In this document: piece after piece, positions 1-7,111 of the stretch
Layout of the letters: each line of letters starts with the position of its first letter
How positions within the stretch are numbered: the stretch's first letter is position 1
DNA from: Oceanobacillus alkalisoli
GTDB lineage: Bacteria > Bacillota > Bacilli > Bacillales > Amphibacillaceae
Direction: 5' to 3'
Assembly: GCF_021556485.1 (NCBI RefSeq)
Contig: NZ_JAKGBW010000001.1
Span: 186,001-250,000, forward strand
Length of the DNA: 64,000 nt
Program-made: the position numbers and the translations under genes
The notes under the pieces: generated by a model
The model's input: only the letters and a program-made list of their open reading frames with translations
Databases searched by the model: none
Told to the model about the DNA's origin: nothing

Positions 1-910
1 CGCGTGATTGAATTTGCTTTCCTTCTTCGTTAAAGATTTGAATTTTTTGCCTTCCAGCCGTACGTTTGCCTAAAATAATAAAACGTTTAAACGTGCGTGC
101 CTGCATGAGTTCGCGGAGAGCCGTGCGTTTTTTTAAATCTTCCAGCGATTGTCCATGAATAGAGCAAACAACCGTCACGCCAGAATGAACGGCTTCATGT
201 ATGGCATGGATATCTTTGTTCCCACCTACCTCATCAACGACTAGCACTTCTGGTGACATTGAACGAATCATCATCATCATACCCTCTGCTTTTGGGCAAC
301 CATCCATCACATCTGTTCTTCTCCCTAAATCATGCTGAGGAATTCCTTGAATTGCTGCTCCAATTTCAGAACGTTCATCAATAACGGCAACTTTCCTGCC
401 AGGTTTATCTTTCCACCCAGTGGAAACTAATCGAGTAATATCACGGATTAAAGTTGTTTTTCCAGATTGAGGTGGTCCGATGATTAGTGTGTTTTCATAT
501 GCTTGCGTGTATAGATTCTGTATAAGAGCTTCGGCCACCCCTAATTTCTGCCGGGCGATACGAATATTAAAAAAAGATATATTTTGTACTGCTTTCACTG
601 ATCCATCCAGCGTATTCACCTTGCCTGCGATTCCGACACGATGGCCGCCTTCGATTGTAATAAAGCCTTCGCGCAATTCATTTTCCATGCGATACAACGA
701 AAATTCACTTAATTGGTTTAATAAAAATACACCTGTTTTTTTATCTGGGATAAGCGTTGTTATCCATTCCACTTGATCTTCAAAAATCAACTCCACCGGT
801 TGATGGAGACGACAACGAATTTCTTCTAGCTTGTCCCAGCGCTTGCCGATTTTTAAAGCGATATAGCCTTTCATTTCAGGTGGGAATATACGTAAAATCT
901 CTTCCATCAT
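1..910 (-). CDS. spoIIIAA: Stage III sporulation protein AA, partial (runs off left edge)
   Basis: Cytoplasmic ATPase of the SpoIIIA-SpoIIQ channel between mother cell and forespore, related to secretion ATPases. An open frame runs uninterrupted from the left edge to a double ATG at 905-910 preceded by GGAGTAGGAG. I chose the ATG at 910 because the upstream GGAG then has 6-nt spacing; 907 is possible. The translation begins MMEEILRIFPPEMKGY and holds a Walker A motif (GPPQSGKTT) encoded near 445-480 and a Walker B-like VLVVDEVGG. About 303 codons are visible, close to the usual family length of about 307 aa, so only the extreme C terminus is missing. It would be the first gene of the spoIIIA operon, continuing leftward. 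Confidence 0.95.
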   Translation of the reverse strand, partial: MMEEILRIFPPEMKGYIALKIGKRWDKLEEIRCRLHQPVELIFEDQVEWITTLIPDKKTGVFLLNQLSEFSLYRMENELREGFITIEGGHRVGIAGKVNTLDGSVKAVQNISFFNIRIARQKLGVAEALIQNLYTQAYENTLIIGPPQSGKTTLIRDITRLVSTGWKDKPGRKVAVIDERSEIGAAIQGIPQHDLGRRTDVMDGCPKAEGMMMMIRSMSPEVLVVDEVGGNKDIHAIHEAVHSGVTVVCSIHGQSLEDLKKRTALRELMQARTFKRFIILGKRTAGRQKIQIFNEEGKQIQSR

Positions 911-951
911 CTCCTACTCCTCTTCTGGTCTGTTCCCGAGACTATATAGAA

Positions 952-980
952 AATGTATGAAATTTAATTCAAAATATGAT
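952..980 (-). promoter_or_regulatory. Candidate SigE promoter of the spoIIIA operon
   Basis: On the minus strand, ATCATATT (973-980) and CATACATT (952-959) are separated by 13 bp. This resembles the mother-cell SigE consensus and lies about 40 bp upstream of the spoIIIAA start. B. subtilis spoIIIA is SigE-dependent; assignment here is by motif only. Confidence 0.6.
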
Positions 981-985
981 TACAG

Positions 986-1028
986 ACAAAAAAACAGGAT
1001 GGCATCCTAAGGACTACCACCCTGTTTT
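986..1028 (-). terminator. Rho-independent terminator after efp
   Basis: Inverted repeat built on AAACAGG and CCTGTTT with an additional TGG/CCA pairing, followed by a T run on the minus strand. It lies just beyond the efp stop. Confidence 0.8.
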
Positions 1029-1045
1029 CGTTAATTTTTTTAATT

Positions 1046-1606
1046 TTAGTTAGCGCGTGATACATATTTTCCTTCATCTGTGCTGATGACTAATTTATCA
1101 CCTTGGTTTACAAACAATGGAACTTGCACTGTTATTCCTGTTTCTAATGTAGCTGATTTTGAACCACCACTTTGCGTATCACCTTTAATTCCCGGCTCGG
1201 TTTCCGTCACTTCGAGCTCTACGTTTTTAGGTAGGTCAATACCAAGGATTTCTCCTTCATAGGAAACAACTGTCACTTCCATATTTTCTACGATGAATTT
1301 CAACTCATGCTCAAGACTGTTTCCAGGGATTTCAATCTGCTCATACGTATTCGTATCCATGAATGCATGAGCATCACCTGAAGCATATAAGTATTGCATT
1401 TTATTCGTTTCAATGTGGGCACGCTCTACTTTTTCGCCGCCGCGGAATGTTTTTTCCTGAATGTTGCCGTTTCTTAAGTTACGTAATTTCGAACGAACAA
1501 ATGCAGCTCCTTTTCCTGGCTTAACATGCTGGAATTCGATTACTTGCAAAATATCTCCGTCTACTTTAATTGTTAGACCTGTTTTAAATTCGTTTACTGA
1601 AATCAT
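1046..1606 (-). CDS. efp: Translation elongation factor P
   Basis: Binds ribosomes stalled at polyproline stretches and promotes peptide-bond formation. The 186-aa product has the normal length and three-domain pattern. Lys32 lies in the tip motif PGKGAAF, the residue that is post-translationally modified in Bacillus EF-P. ATG at 1606 is preceded by AGGAGGC (spacing 7). It follows pepP in the same direction, as in B. subtilis yqhT-efp, with a 22-bp gap, so the two are probably cotranscribed. Confidence 0.97.
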   Translation of the reverse strand: MISVNEFKTGLTIKVDGDILQVIEFQHVKPGKGAAFVRSKLRNLRNGNIQEKTFRGGEKVERAHIETNKMQYLYASGDAHAFMDTNTYEQIEIPGNSLEHELKFIVENMEVTVVSYEGEILGIDLPKNVELEVTETEPGIKGDTQSGGSKSATLETGITVQVPLFVNQGDKLVISTDEGKYVSRAN

Positions 1607-1628
1607 TGTTTAGCCTCCTAATGTTGTG

Positions 1629-2693
1629 TCATCCTAATTGAATGAATTCTTTCGACGATGTAGTTAATCGTTCATTGCCTTCTTTTGTAATTACAATATC
1701 ATCTTCAATCCGACAGCCGCCAAGTCCTGCTACGTATATTCCCGGCTCTACCGTTACGACCATCCCTGGCTCTAATTTTTGTTCAGAACGCGCAGAAAGT
1801 CCCGGTGCTTCGTGAACTTCCATACCAAGACCATGTCCTGTCGAATGCCCAAAGTTTTCACCGTAACCCATTTCTGTAATATAGTCTCTTGTGATGGCGT
1901 CCGCTTCAATACCAGTCATGCCTGGCTTAATTTCCTTTACCCCGCGCATATTGGCTTCTAACACAATATCATAAATCTTCCGAAGTTCATCACTTACTTC
2001 ACCGACTGCGACAGTTCTCGTAATATCTGAACAATATCCATTGTACAAAGCACCATAATCTAATGTGACAAGTTCTCCTGCCTGAATTACCTTATCAGAT
2101 GCTACACCATGCGGCATGGCAGAGCGGTGGCCAGAAGCAACAATTGTATCAAAGCTTGATGAGGTTGCCCCTTTACCACGCATGTAAAATTCCAGTTCAT
2201 TCGCAACTTCAATTTCTTTTACCCCTGGTTTAATGTAAGATTGGATATGTACAAACGCATCATCTGCAATTTTCGCAGCCTGTTTCATTATTTCAAGTTC
2301 TTCCGGTGACTTAATCATCCGTAAAGCTTCGACGAGCCCGCTTACTGGAATCAATTCCACGTCAAATGTCTTTTTATAGGTTTCGAATTGTCCATATGTA
2401 GTGTAATTTTTCTCAAAACCTACTCGACTTACATTCATTTCATTTAGTTGTTTTTTCACTTCGGCTTCAAGTCCTTGTTTATGTTCAATCACTTGAAAGC
2501 CTTCAGTTTGTGCTTCTGCTTGCTCTGTATAACGGAAGTCTGTGATAAACTGGGCATCTTTATCCGATATTACAGCAACACCCGCTGTACCGGTAAAACC
2601 ACTAATATATCGCCTGTTGATTCCACTAGCAATAATAATTGCATCTAATTTGTTTTCTTGCAGTTTTTCCCGCAGTTTTTGTAATTTAACCAT
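1629..2693 (-). CDS. pepP: M24 family aminopeptidase / Xaa-Pro dipeptidase (YqhT type)
   Basis: Cytoplasmic dinuclear metallopeptidase (pita-bread fold, MEROPS M24) that releases N-terminal residues preceding proline. The 354-aa product has an N-terminal creatinase-type domain (about residues 1-130). The catalytic half shows the metal ligands in order: LDYGALYNGYCSD, DITR, HSTGHGLG, TVEPGIY and RIEDD. The neighbourhood (yqhR upstream, efp downstream) matches the yqhT locus; aroQ (yqhS), which B. subtilis has between yqhR and yqhT, is absent. The exact peptide substrate is not known. Confidence 0.93.
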   Translation of the reverse strand: MVKLQKLREKLQENKLDAIIIASGINRRYISGFTGTAGVAVISDKDAQFITDFRYTEQAEAQTEGFQVIEHKQGLEAEVKKQLNEMNVSRVGFEKNYTTYGQFETYKKTFDVELIPVSGLVEALRMIKSPEELEIMKQAAKIADDAFVHIQSYIKPGVKEIEVANELEFYMRGKGATSSSFDTIVASGHRSAMPHGVASDKVIQAGELVTLDYGALYNGYCSDITRTVAVGEVSDELRKIYDIVLEANMRGVKEIKPGMTGIEADAITRDYITEMGYGENFGHSTGHGLGMEVHEAPGLSARSEQKLEPGMVVTVEPGIYVAGLGGCRIEDDIVITKEGNERLTTSSKEFIQLG

Positions 2694-2783
2694 CGTTCAT
2701 CCCTTCCCTCATCAAATTTCTCACTATCGATCATCGTTTTTTTAGTGTATCATAATGTTACCGTGATTGGTAATTTTTATATA

Positions 2784-3293
2784 CTAACTTTCTGGCTCTT
2801 GTCTGATTTTCCGTATCTTCATTTCATGATCGTCATAGGAAATGGAATAACCTGTGAAAAGACCATATAATATAAATGTACACACGGTTGTGACCCATGT
2901 TTCCGCGGGAAGGTCAATCATTGGTCTCGTACCGGGCAATAACGGCTGTAAGAGGAAGAAAATAATTCCCCATAGTAAAACACCATATCCGACTCCCATC
3001 CAGACTGAATTTATTTTACGGAATAAGCTATAGTAAATAACGGTAGGGAGAAGGGAAACAATACTTGCCATCACAATTGCAACGATGTGACCTGTCAAAC
3101 GATCGGTCCATCCATCTTGGATCCATGGCTTCAGTAAATATGTTTTCGGAGCAGTTTCTGTGAAATTAAAATAATAAGAAACTGCCAGAAATAAGCTCCA
3201 TATAAGTCCACCCACCAATCCGATTACGAGCGCCCGGCCAAGTGAATTATCGGCAGGTGAATCTTGTTTATTCTCCTGATTATTCGTCATCAT
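2784..3293 (-). CDS. yqhR: Conserved membrane protein YqhR
   Basis: A 169-aa integral membrane protein with four predicted hydrophobic segments (about residues 21-43, 71-90, 96-117 and 130-150) and a charged C-terminal tail. Family members are restricted to Bacillaceae and have no assigned biochemical role. It lies upstream of pepP with the same orientation, matching the B. subtilis order. The ATG at 3293 or the next ATG (3290) could start the protein. Confidence 0.85.
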   Translation of the reverse strand: MMTNNQENKQDSPADNSLGRALVIGLVGGLIWSLFLAVSYYFNFTETAPKTYLLKPWIQDGWTDRLTGHIVAIVMASIVSLLPTVIYYSLFRKINSVWMGVGYGVLLWGIIFFLLQPLLPGTRPMIDLPAETWVTTVCTFILYGLFTGYSISYDDHEMKIRKIRQEPES

Positions 3294-3400
3294 TGATCAC
3301 CTCAATTGTAGTATGACCAATCATAAAGTTTTCTTTCATTTGGAGGAACAACATTTAATACTCTCAACTTCCCTACACTAAATTAACGAAGCTCCTGATC

Positions 3401-3900
3401 ACTTTCATACAGCGTGAATGTGTCTAACCCCGAAACTATCTACTGGAGGTCCGCAGTCCAGACACCTCTCGCACCTGCTGAGCGGCCGGCAAGCCTCCTC
3501 GCGCTGAGCACTAAGGGGTCTCGCCAGGCTTACCTCCGAACAGGAAGTTCTAATGCCGGCGTTGGTCACAGGACGTGACCCTTCTTAGCCGGCCTCCCGC
3601 AGGAGTCTCGAGGTTTCTGGACTGCTACCAGGAAAAACTGAATATTAGATCACTGTTTTAATATTTCAGGAGTTTAATCTTTATCGTGATGGAATAATTT
3701 CTATTTAAAATAATCATCTCTACTCAGTTGCCCGGTGGACGGTGACTCCTGCGGGAACAGCACGAGCCTGGAAACCCCGCAGGGCGCGAGCCCGAGGAGC
3801 TCTAGCAGTACCTAAGGATGCGCATCCGTCCACCAGGCAACTGAACGGCGGTTAGAGAGCGAACCATGAGAACGTGCAAAACACTTACGCTGTATGAACG
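3401..3900 (+). repeat. Composite repeat family A, copy 1 (long form)
   Basis: About 500 bp with terminal inverted repeats ACTTTCATACAGCGTGAA (left) and ACACTTACGCTGTATGAA (right). Module 1 (3455-3635) is a long hairpin whose stem pairs GCAGTCCAGACACCTC with CTCGAGGTTTCTGGACTGC. Module 2 (3726-3845) pairs CAGTTGCCCGGTGGACGG with CCGTCCACCAGGCAACTG. A 55-60 nt insert with its own nested hairpins (GGTCAC-AGGAC-GTGACC inside GCCGGC arms) lies at about 3537-3592. Other copies are at 30900, 36498 and 57771. No coding potential is seen. It sits between yqhR and yqhP, where B. subtilis has yqhQ. Confidence 0.9.
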
Positions 3901-4239
3901 TGATGTTCGATTTTAGTTGTCAGGGATTGGTTGTTTTTTAATTTCAAGTAGATATATCTAGTTGTTATAGATTATAAACGTTGGATGAATCATTTTTAAT
4001 AAAAATAAGGTTAACCAATAGTCTTATCTTATTATTTTTAGTACAATTAAAGTAGGGAAACTTGCACGAAGGCCACCTACAAAGGAACCTGATTTTCACG
4101 TATAGATTTTTGTTAATCGTCAAGACTGTTAATAGTTTAAAAGGTACAGTCCTTTCACTGATTTCCTAAGTTTCCCGATGCTGAATTGTGGTATATAGCT
4201 AGTAGAGTGTATTTTTATGAAGGAAAGGAGGACTTCTTC
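3901..4239. other. Intergenic remainder upstream of yqhP
   Basis: AT-rich stretch between repeat copy 1 and the yqhP start. Apart from the yqhP ribosome binding site (AGGAAAGGAGG at about 4220-4230) I see no gene or clear structured RNA in it. Confidence 0.5.
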
Positions 4240-4623
4240 ATGAAACGTAAAAAAATAGCTTATATTTTTTACATCATCATCGCCCTTGCTGTATTCGGAG
4301 TGATTACACAACTGTTTGGGAATACCCGTAACTTTTTAATGGGAATGTTTATGATGCTTGGGTTTGCCGTTGCTATTTTTGCGTTGCTCTATTTTGTAGT
4401 TAACCGTTCAAGAGGTTCGTCCGATGAAATGAAAAAATATAAACAAGCTGTCAAACAATCGAAATCAAAATACCAGCAAACTACACCAAAGAAACCAAAA
4501 CAACCCGAGTCATTTAATCGAAAGTATCCACGAACGCGCAATGGAAAAAAACGCCCTACCCATTTACGAGTAATTGAAGGAAATAAATCGAAGGCAAAAG
4601 GAAAAGACCGAGCCACTTTTTAA
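4240..4623 (+). CDS. yqhP: SA1362-family small membrane protein YqhP
   Basis: 127 aa from the ATG at 4240, chosen because AAAGGAGG lies 8-9 nt upstream; an in-frame upstream ATG (4186) lacks a Shine-Dalgarno. Two hydrophobic helices (about residues 6-25 and 31-53) are followed by a very basic Lys/Arg/Gln-rich cytoplasmic tail. Function is unknown; the family is conserved beside yqhO in Bacillaceae. It converges with yqhO and shares a terminator hairpin with it. Confidence 0.82.
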   Translation: MKRKKIAYIFYIIIALAVFGVITQLFGNTRNFLMGMFMMLGFAVAIFALLYFVVNRSRGSSDEMKKYKQAVKQSKSKYQQTTPKKPKQPESFNRKYPRTRNGKKRPTHLRVIEGNKSKAKGKDRATF

Positions 4624-4645
4624 GTAACTCGGTCCGGTCTCTTTT
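4603..4645 (+). terminator. Terminator of yqhP
   Basis: Stem GACCGAG/CTCGGTC followed by CTCTTTT; the 5' arm overlaps the last yqhP codons. It sits between convergent yqhP and yqhO. Confidence 0.7.
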
Positions 4646-4660
4646 GTTCCCCTTTACCAT

Positions 4661-5548
4661 CTAGCCGGACCAGCTTCTAAGAAAACGATCTGCTGCCTTT
4701 TTTCCAGCAGCAGCAAGTTCTAATTTCTTCTCTTCTGACAAATTAAAGTCAGTAGCCGCAAGATCCTGTACAGGAACAAACAATATCTTATTTTCCTCTG
4801 CTTTTGAAATATACCGCATATCATGAGCTTTCTTCATTGTAAGAAATAGAGCATGGAACATATTGAGTGCATTCGTAATTGTTTGTGGCTCGTTCAGCAT
4901 TTCGCCTTCCTCTGTTAACTTTACACCTAGAACGGGCCGTAATTGTTGTTTGCGTCCGAAAATCCAGAGCGGAAAATTACTTAATAACCCTCCATCAACG
5001 ATAATGCTTTTGTTTTTCGTTTTTCCAGGGAGTTTTTTAGGCATAAAAAAATAAGGAAATCCAGCACTCATCCTTACTGCTTTCGCTACTGGAAATAGGT
5101 TTGGATCAAGACCATAATGGGGCATCAGGTCATCTGGAAAAACAACAAGCCTGCCTAGTGATAAATCACTTGCAACAATCTTCAAATAACCCTCTTTCAA
5201 ATCTTTAAATGTCCGAATGTTTTTTGCTGCTAATATTTCCGTTAACCATTCCTCTAATTTGTCGCCTTTATAAATACCCATCTGAAAATAAAGAAAGCCC
5301 CATTTCATAAAAGGAAAGTATCTTGTAAGAATGGGCGGATCCATAAATAATTTCACGTCAAGTTCACGGATGATTTGTTCAATTTCTGCGTTCGTGTAGC
5401 GGGCCGCTATTAAGGCTGAAATGATTGCTCCTGCCGATGTTCCTGCAACGCGTTCCAACTTGAGCTGGTGTTTCTCAATACTTTCCAGTACGCCTACATA
5501 AGCAAACGCTTTTACTCCACCACCCGAAAACACCGCATCAATTCGCAT
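4661..5548 (-). CDS. yqhO: Patatin-like phospholipase family protein YqhO
   Basis: Probable lipid acyl hydrolase with a Ser-Asp catalytic dyad. The 295-aa product opens with the oxyanion motif GGGVKAFAYVGVLE (residues 9-22), has the nucleophile elbow GTSAG (about 36-40), and the catalytic Asp in VDGGLLSNFP (about 187-196). No signal peptide is seen, so it is probably cytoplasmic or peripheral to the membrane. The physiological lipid is not known. It converges with yqhP and lies downstream of mntR in the same direction, separated by the mntR terminator. Confidence 0.9.
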   Translation of the reverse strand: MRIDAVFSGGGVKAFAYVGVLESIEKHQLKLERVAGTSAGAIISALIAARYTNAEIEQIIRELDVKLFMDPPILTRYFPFMKWGFLYFQMGIYKGDKLEEWLTEILAAKNIRTFKDLKEGYLKIVASDLSLGRLVVFPDDLMPHYGLDPNLFPVAKAVRMSAGFPYFFMPKKLPGKTKNKSIIVDGGLLSNFPLWIFGRKQQLRPVLGVKLTEEGEMLNEPQTITNALNMFHALFLTMKKAHDMRYISKAEENKILFVPVQDLAATDFNLSEEKKLELAAAGKKAADRFLRSWSG

Positions 5549-5672
5549 AATTTTCCCCCTGATTTATTTCGTAGTATTATACTTACGAAGATTGGGGATA
5601 AATTTAGAACTGATTATTTCAAATTGTTATCATCATACTGCAAGATTTATGGTCACAGTTGTATTAGTGATT

Positions 5673-5710
5673 AAAAAACACGCGCCATTGAATTAGAAAA
5701 AACGCGTGTT
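5673..5710 (-). terminator. Terminator of mntR
   Basis: AACACGCG and CGCGTGTT pair across a short loop, followed by a T run on the minus strand. The hairpin begins at the mntR stop codon. Confidence 0.8.
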
Positions 5711-6131
5711 AGTTACTTTGATTCGATTGCTGAAGTGTTTTTAAATCTTTAATCCGCTGTTCATCTTCTTTAAAATATCTCACTAAATCATCGATTCGGT
5801 CGATGGAGTTCCAACTTAAGTGATGTTCAATACCTTCGACATCTTCGTAGATATTTTCCTCTTTTACCCCAATGATCTCAAGGAAATCTTCTAGGAGATC
5901 GTGGCGATATAGTAGTCGTTTTCCAACTTTTTTTCCCTTATCCGTCAACATAAAACCACGGTATCTCTCGTAATTAACGAATTCGCTCTTATCGAGCTTT
6001 TGAATCATTTTCGTTACAGATGACGGGTGAACTTCTAACTCTTCAGCTATGTCCGATACACGGGCATATCCTTTCGTTTCGATGAGAATATATATTTGCT
6101 CAATATAGTCTTCCATACTCGGTGTTGGCAT
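5709..6131 (-). CDS. mntR: Manganese-dependent transcriptional regulator MntR (DtxR family)
   Basis: Represses Mn(II) uptake genes and can activate efflux when Mn(II) is bound. 140 aa, near the usual 142. It has an N-terminal winged helix (about residues 7-60) and a dimerisation domain. Metal ligands of the family are readable: Asp8 and Glu11 in MEDYIEQ, the His of [10 protein letters not shown], and the Glu/Glu/His set in [12 protein letters not shown]. The ATG at 6131 is preceded by GAGGTGACGAT. No Mn transporter gene lies in the window, so its targets are elsewhere. Confidence 0.95.
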   Translation of the reverse strand: MPTPSMEDYIEQIYILIETKGYARVSDIAEELEVHPSSVTKMIQKLDKSEFVNYERYRGFMLTDKGKKVGKRLLYRHDLLEDFLEIIGVKEENIYEDVEGIEHHLSWNSIDRIDDLVRYFKEDEQRIKDLKTLQQSNQSN

Positions 6132-6355
6132 ATCGTCACCTCATTTCATCGTGCATCAAAGTTTATCTAACGCAAAATTTTTTCTTCCATTTTTAGAATA
6201 CCTTATAAATACGAAGGAGACAAGTAATTATACTAAAAAGAAAAAAGATTAGTCAATAGGATACCCGTTACACGCTTACGATAAACGAGTGCGTGTAACA
6301 TTTTTGCCTGCTGATTAATCTTTAATTTTAAAATTAAGCCTGATTATTATCTAGT
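6132..6355. other. Intergenic region upstream of mntR with one hairpin
   Basis: AT-rich. GTTACACGC (6268-6276) pairs with GCGTGTAAC (6291-6299), followed by ATTTTT on the + strand. It could be a stray terminator or a decayed element; no gene is seen. Confidence 0.5.
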
Positions 6356-6476
6356 TTAATGAATTTCATAATACGTATTTAATGTTTCATCATCACCATA
6401 TGTAGTTGAGTTGGTTCGTTCCCAACTAAATATGGTGTTGATGAAGCCGACTTTGGTAATTATGAAATTCATTCAG
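6356..6476 (+). repeat. Palindromic repeat family B, copy 1
   Basis: About 120 bp bounded by TTAATGAATTTCATAATA and TAATTATGAAATTCATTCAG (imperfect terminal inverted repeat). The central hairpin pairs CATCACCATATGTAGTTG with CAACTAAATATGGTGTTGATG across GGTTCGTTC. Further copies are at 63519-63640 and, cut by the right edge, 63970-64000, all in the same orientation. No ORF. Confidence 0.85.
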
Positions 6477-6484
6477 TTGTAAAC

Positions 6485-6839
6485 TTAAATTTTTGCACTC
6501 ATTTCGATACCTTTATTAATCAATTTTATAATTGGATTTTCAATTTATCTCCAGGCGGTGGAGATGGGATACCTAAAAAACAGTGTTTTCATCAACCATA
6601 ATTTGTTCTTCTATATTTGAATAGCCCTTCATTTTATGAATTATTTCATTTTGGTCTATCACAATCGTTGCTAATCCGGCAATATGATGCTCCTGTTCTT
6701 CTATATAAGCCTCTAAACTGTTTTCTAAATCTATATTTTCATTTTCGGAAAACGTTGATTGAGGGCTATATCCAATAAAGGTCCAGAAAAGCAAAAAACA
6801 AATAAAAAACTTAAAAGTAGCTATTTTGTGATTGCTCAA
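6485..6839 (-). pseudogene. Remnant of a serine beta-lactamase-like hydrolase (class C / PBP4* type)
   Basis: An 88-codon frame (6573-6839) encodes a signal peptide or N-terminal helix (residues 1-29) and the start of a beta-lactamase-like domain: IAGLATIVIDQNEIIHKMKG followed by DENTVF. Intact homologues continue into a catalytic SxxK motif, but here a stop follows TVF at once. Just beyond, another frame reads YPISTAWR..NPIIKLINKG, which looks like the membrane-anchored C-terminal end of such a protein. I infer a large internal deletion with loss of the catalytic core. The second half of this call is weaker than the first. Confidence 0.6.
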
Positions 6840-6984
6840 TTTGTTTCAGACCTTTCAGACCCCTTTTCATCCATTTTACCCTAGCTTTCCATCGTTGCTG
6901 ATAACAATCATCCCTCATCCTCTTTTTTTAGTTGGTTCTACATAATATACCACTGTTATTGTTTTTTGAAAATATCCACAATTA

Positions 6985-7028
6985 AACACAGGGGCGGAGA
7001 TAATAGACGGTTACATCGGGATAAATCA
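6985..7028 (+). repeat. Fragment of repeat family C (copy e)
   Basis: CAGGGGCGGAGATAATAGAC and GGTTACATCGGGATAAATC resemble the 3' end of family C copy c (about 40715-40753). Only the terminal part is recognisable. Confidence 0.4.
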
Positions 7029-7038
7029 TTTTCATATG

Positions 7039-7082
7039 CAAAAAACAACCTCTTATGGTCATCATACCTAAGAGGTTGTTTA
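7039..7082 (-). terminator. Terminator of nrdJ
   Basis: AAACAACCTCTTAGG pairs with the upstream complement around ATGATGACC, followed by a T run on the minus strand, 30 nt beyond the nrdJ stop. Confidence 0.8.
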
Positions 7083-7111
7083 ATCAAGTTTCGTATTAAG
7101 TTACTTAACTC

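Noticed and set aside
3401-3900. CRISPR array or tRNA-like cluster in the GC-rich repeat
   Set aside because: No regularly spaced direct repeats or cloverleaf; the structure is two long inverted repeats.
4129-4311. 60-codon minus-strand frame opposite the yqhP start
   Set aside because: Shadow of yqhP and its leader; no Shine-Dalgarno and no recognisable similarity.
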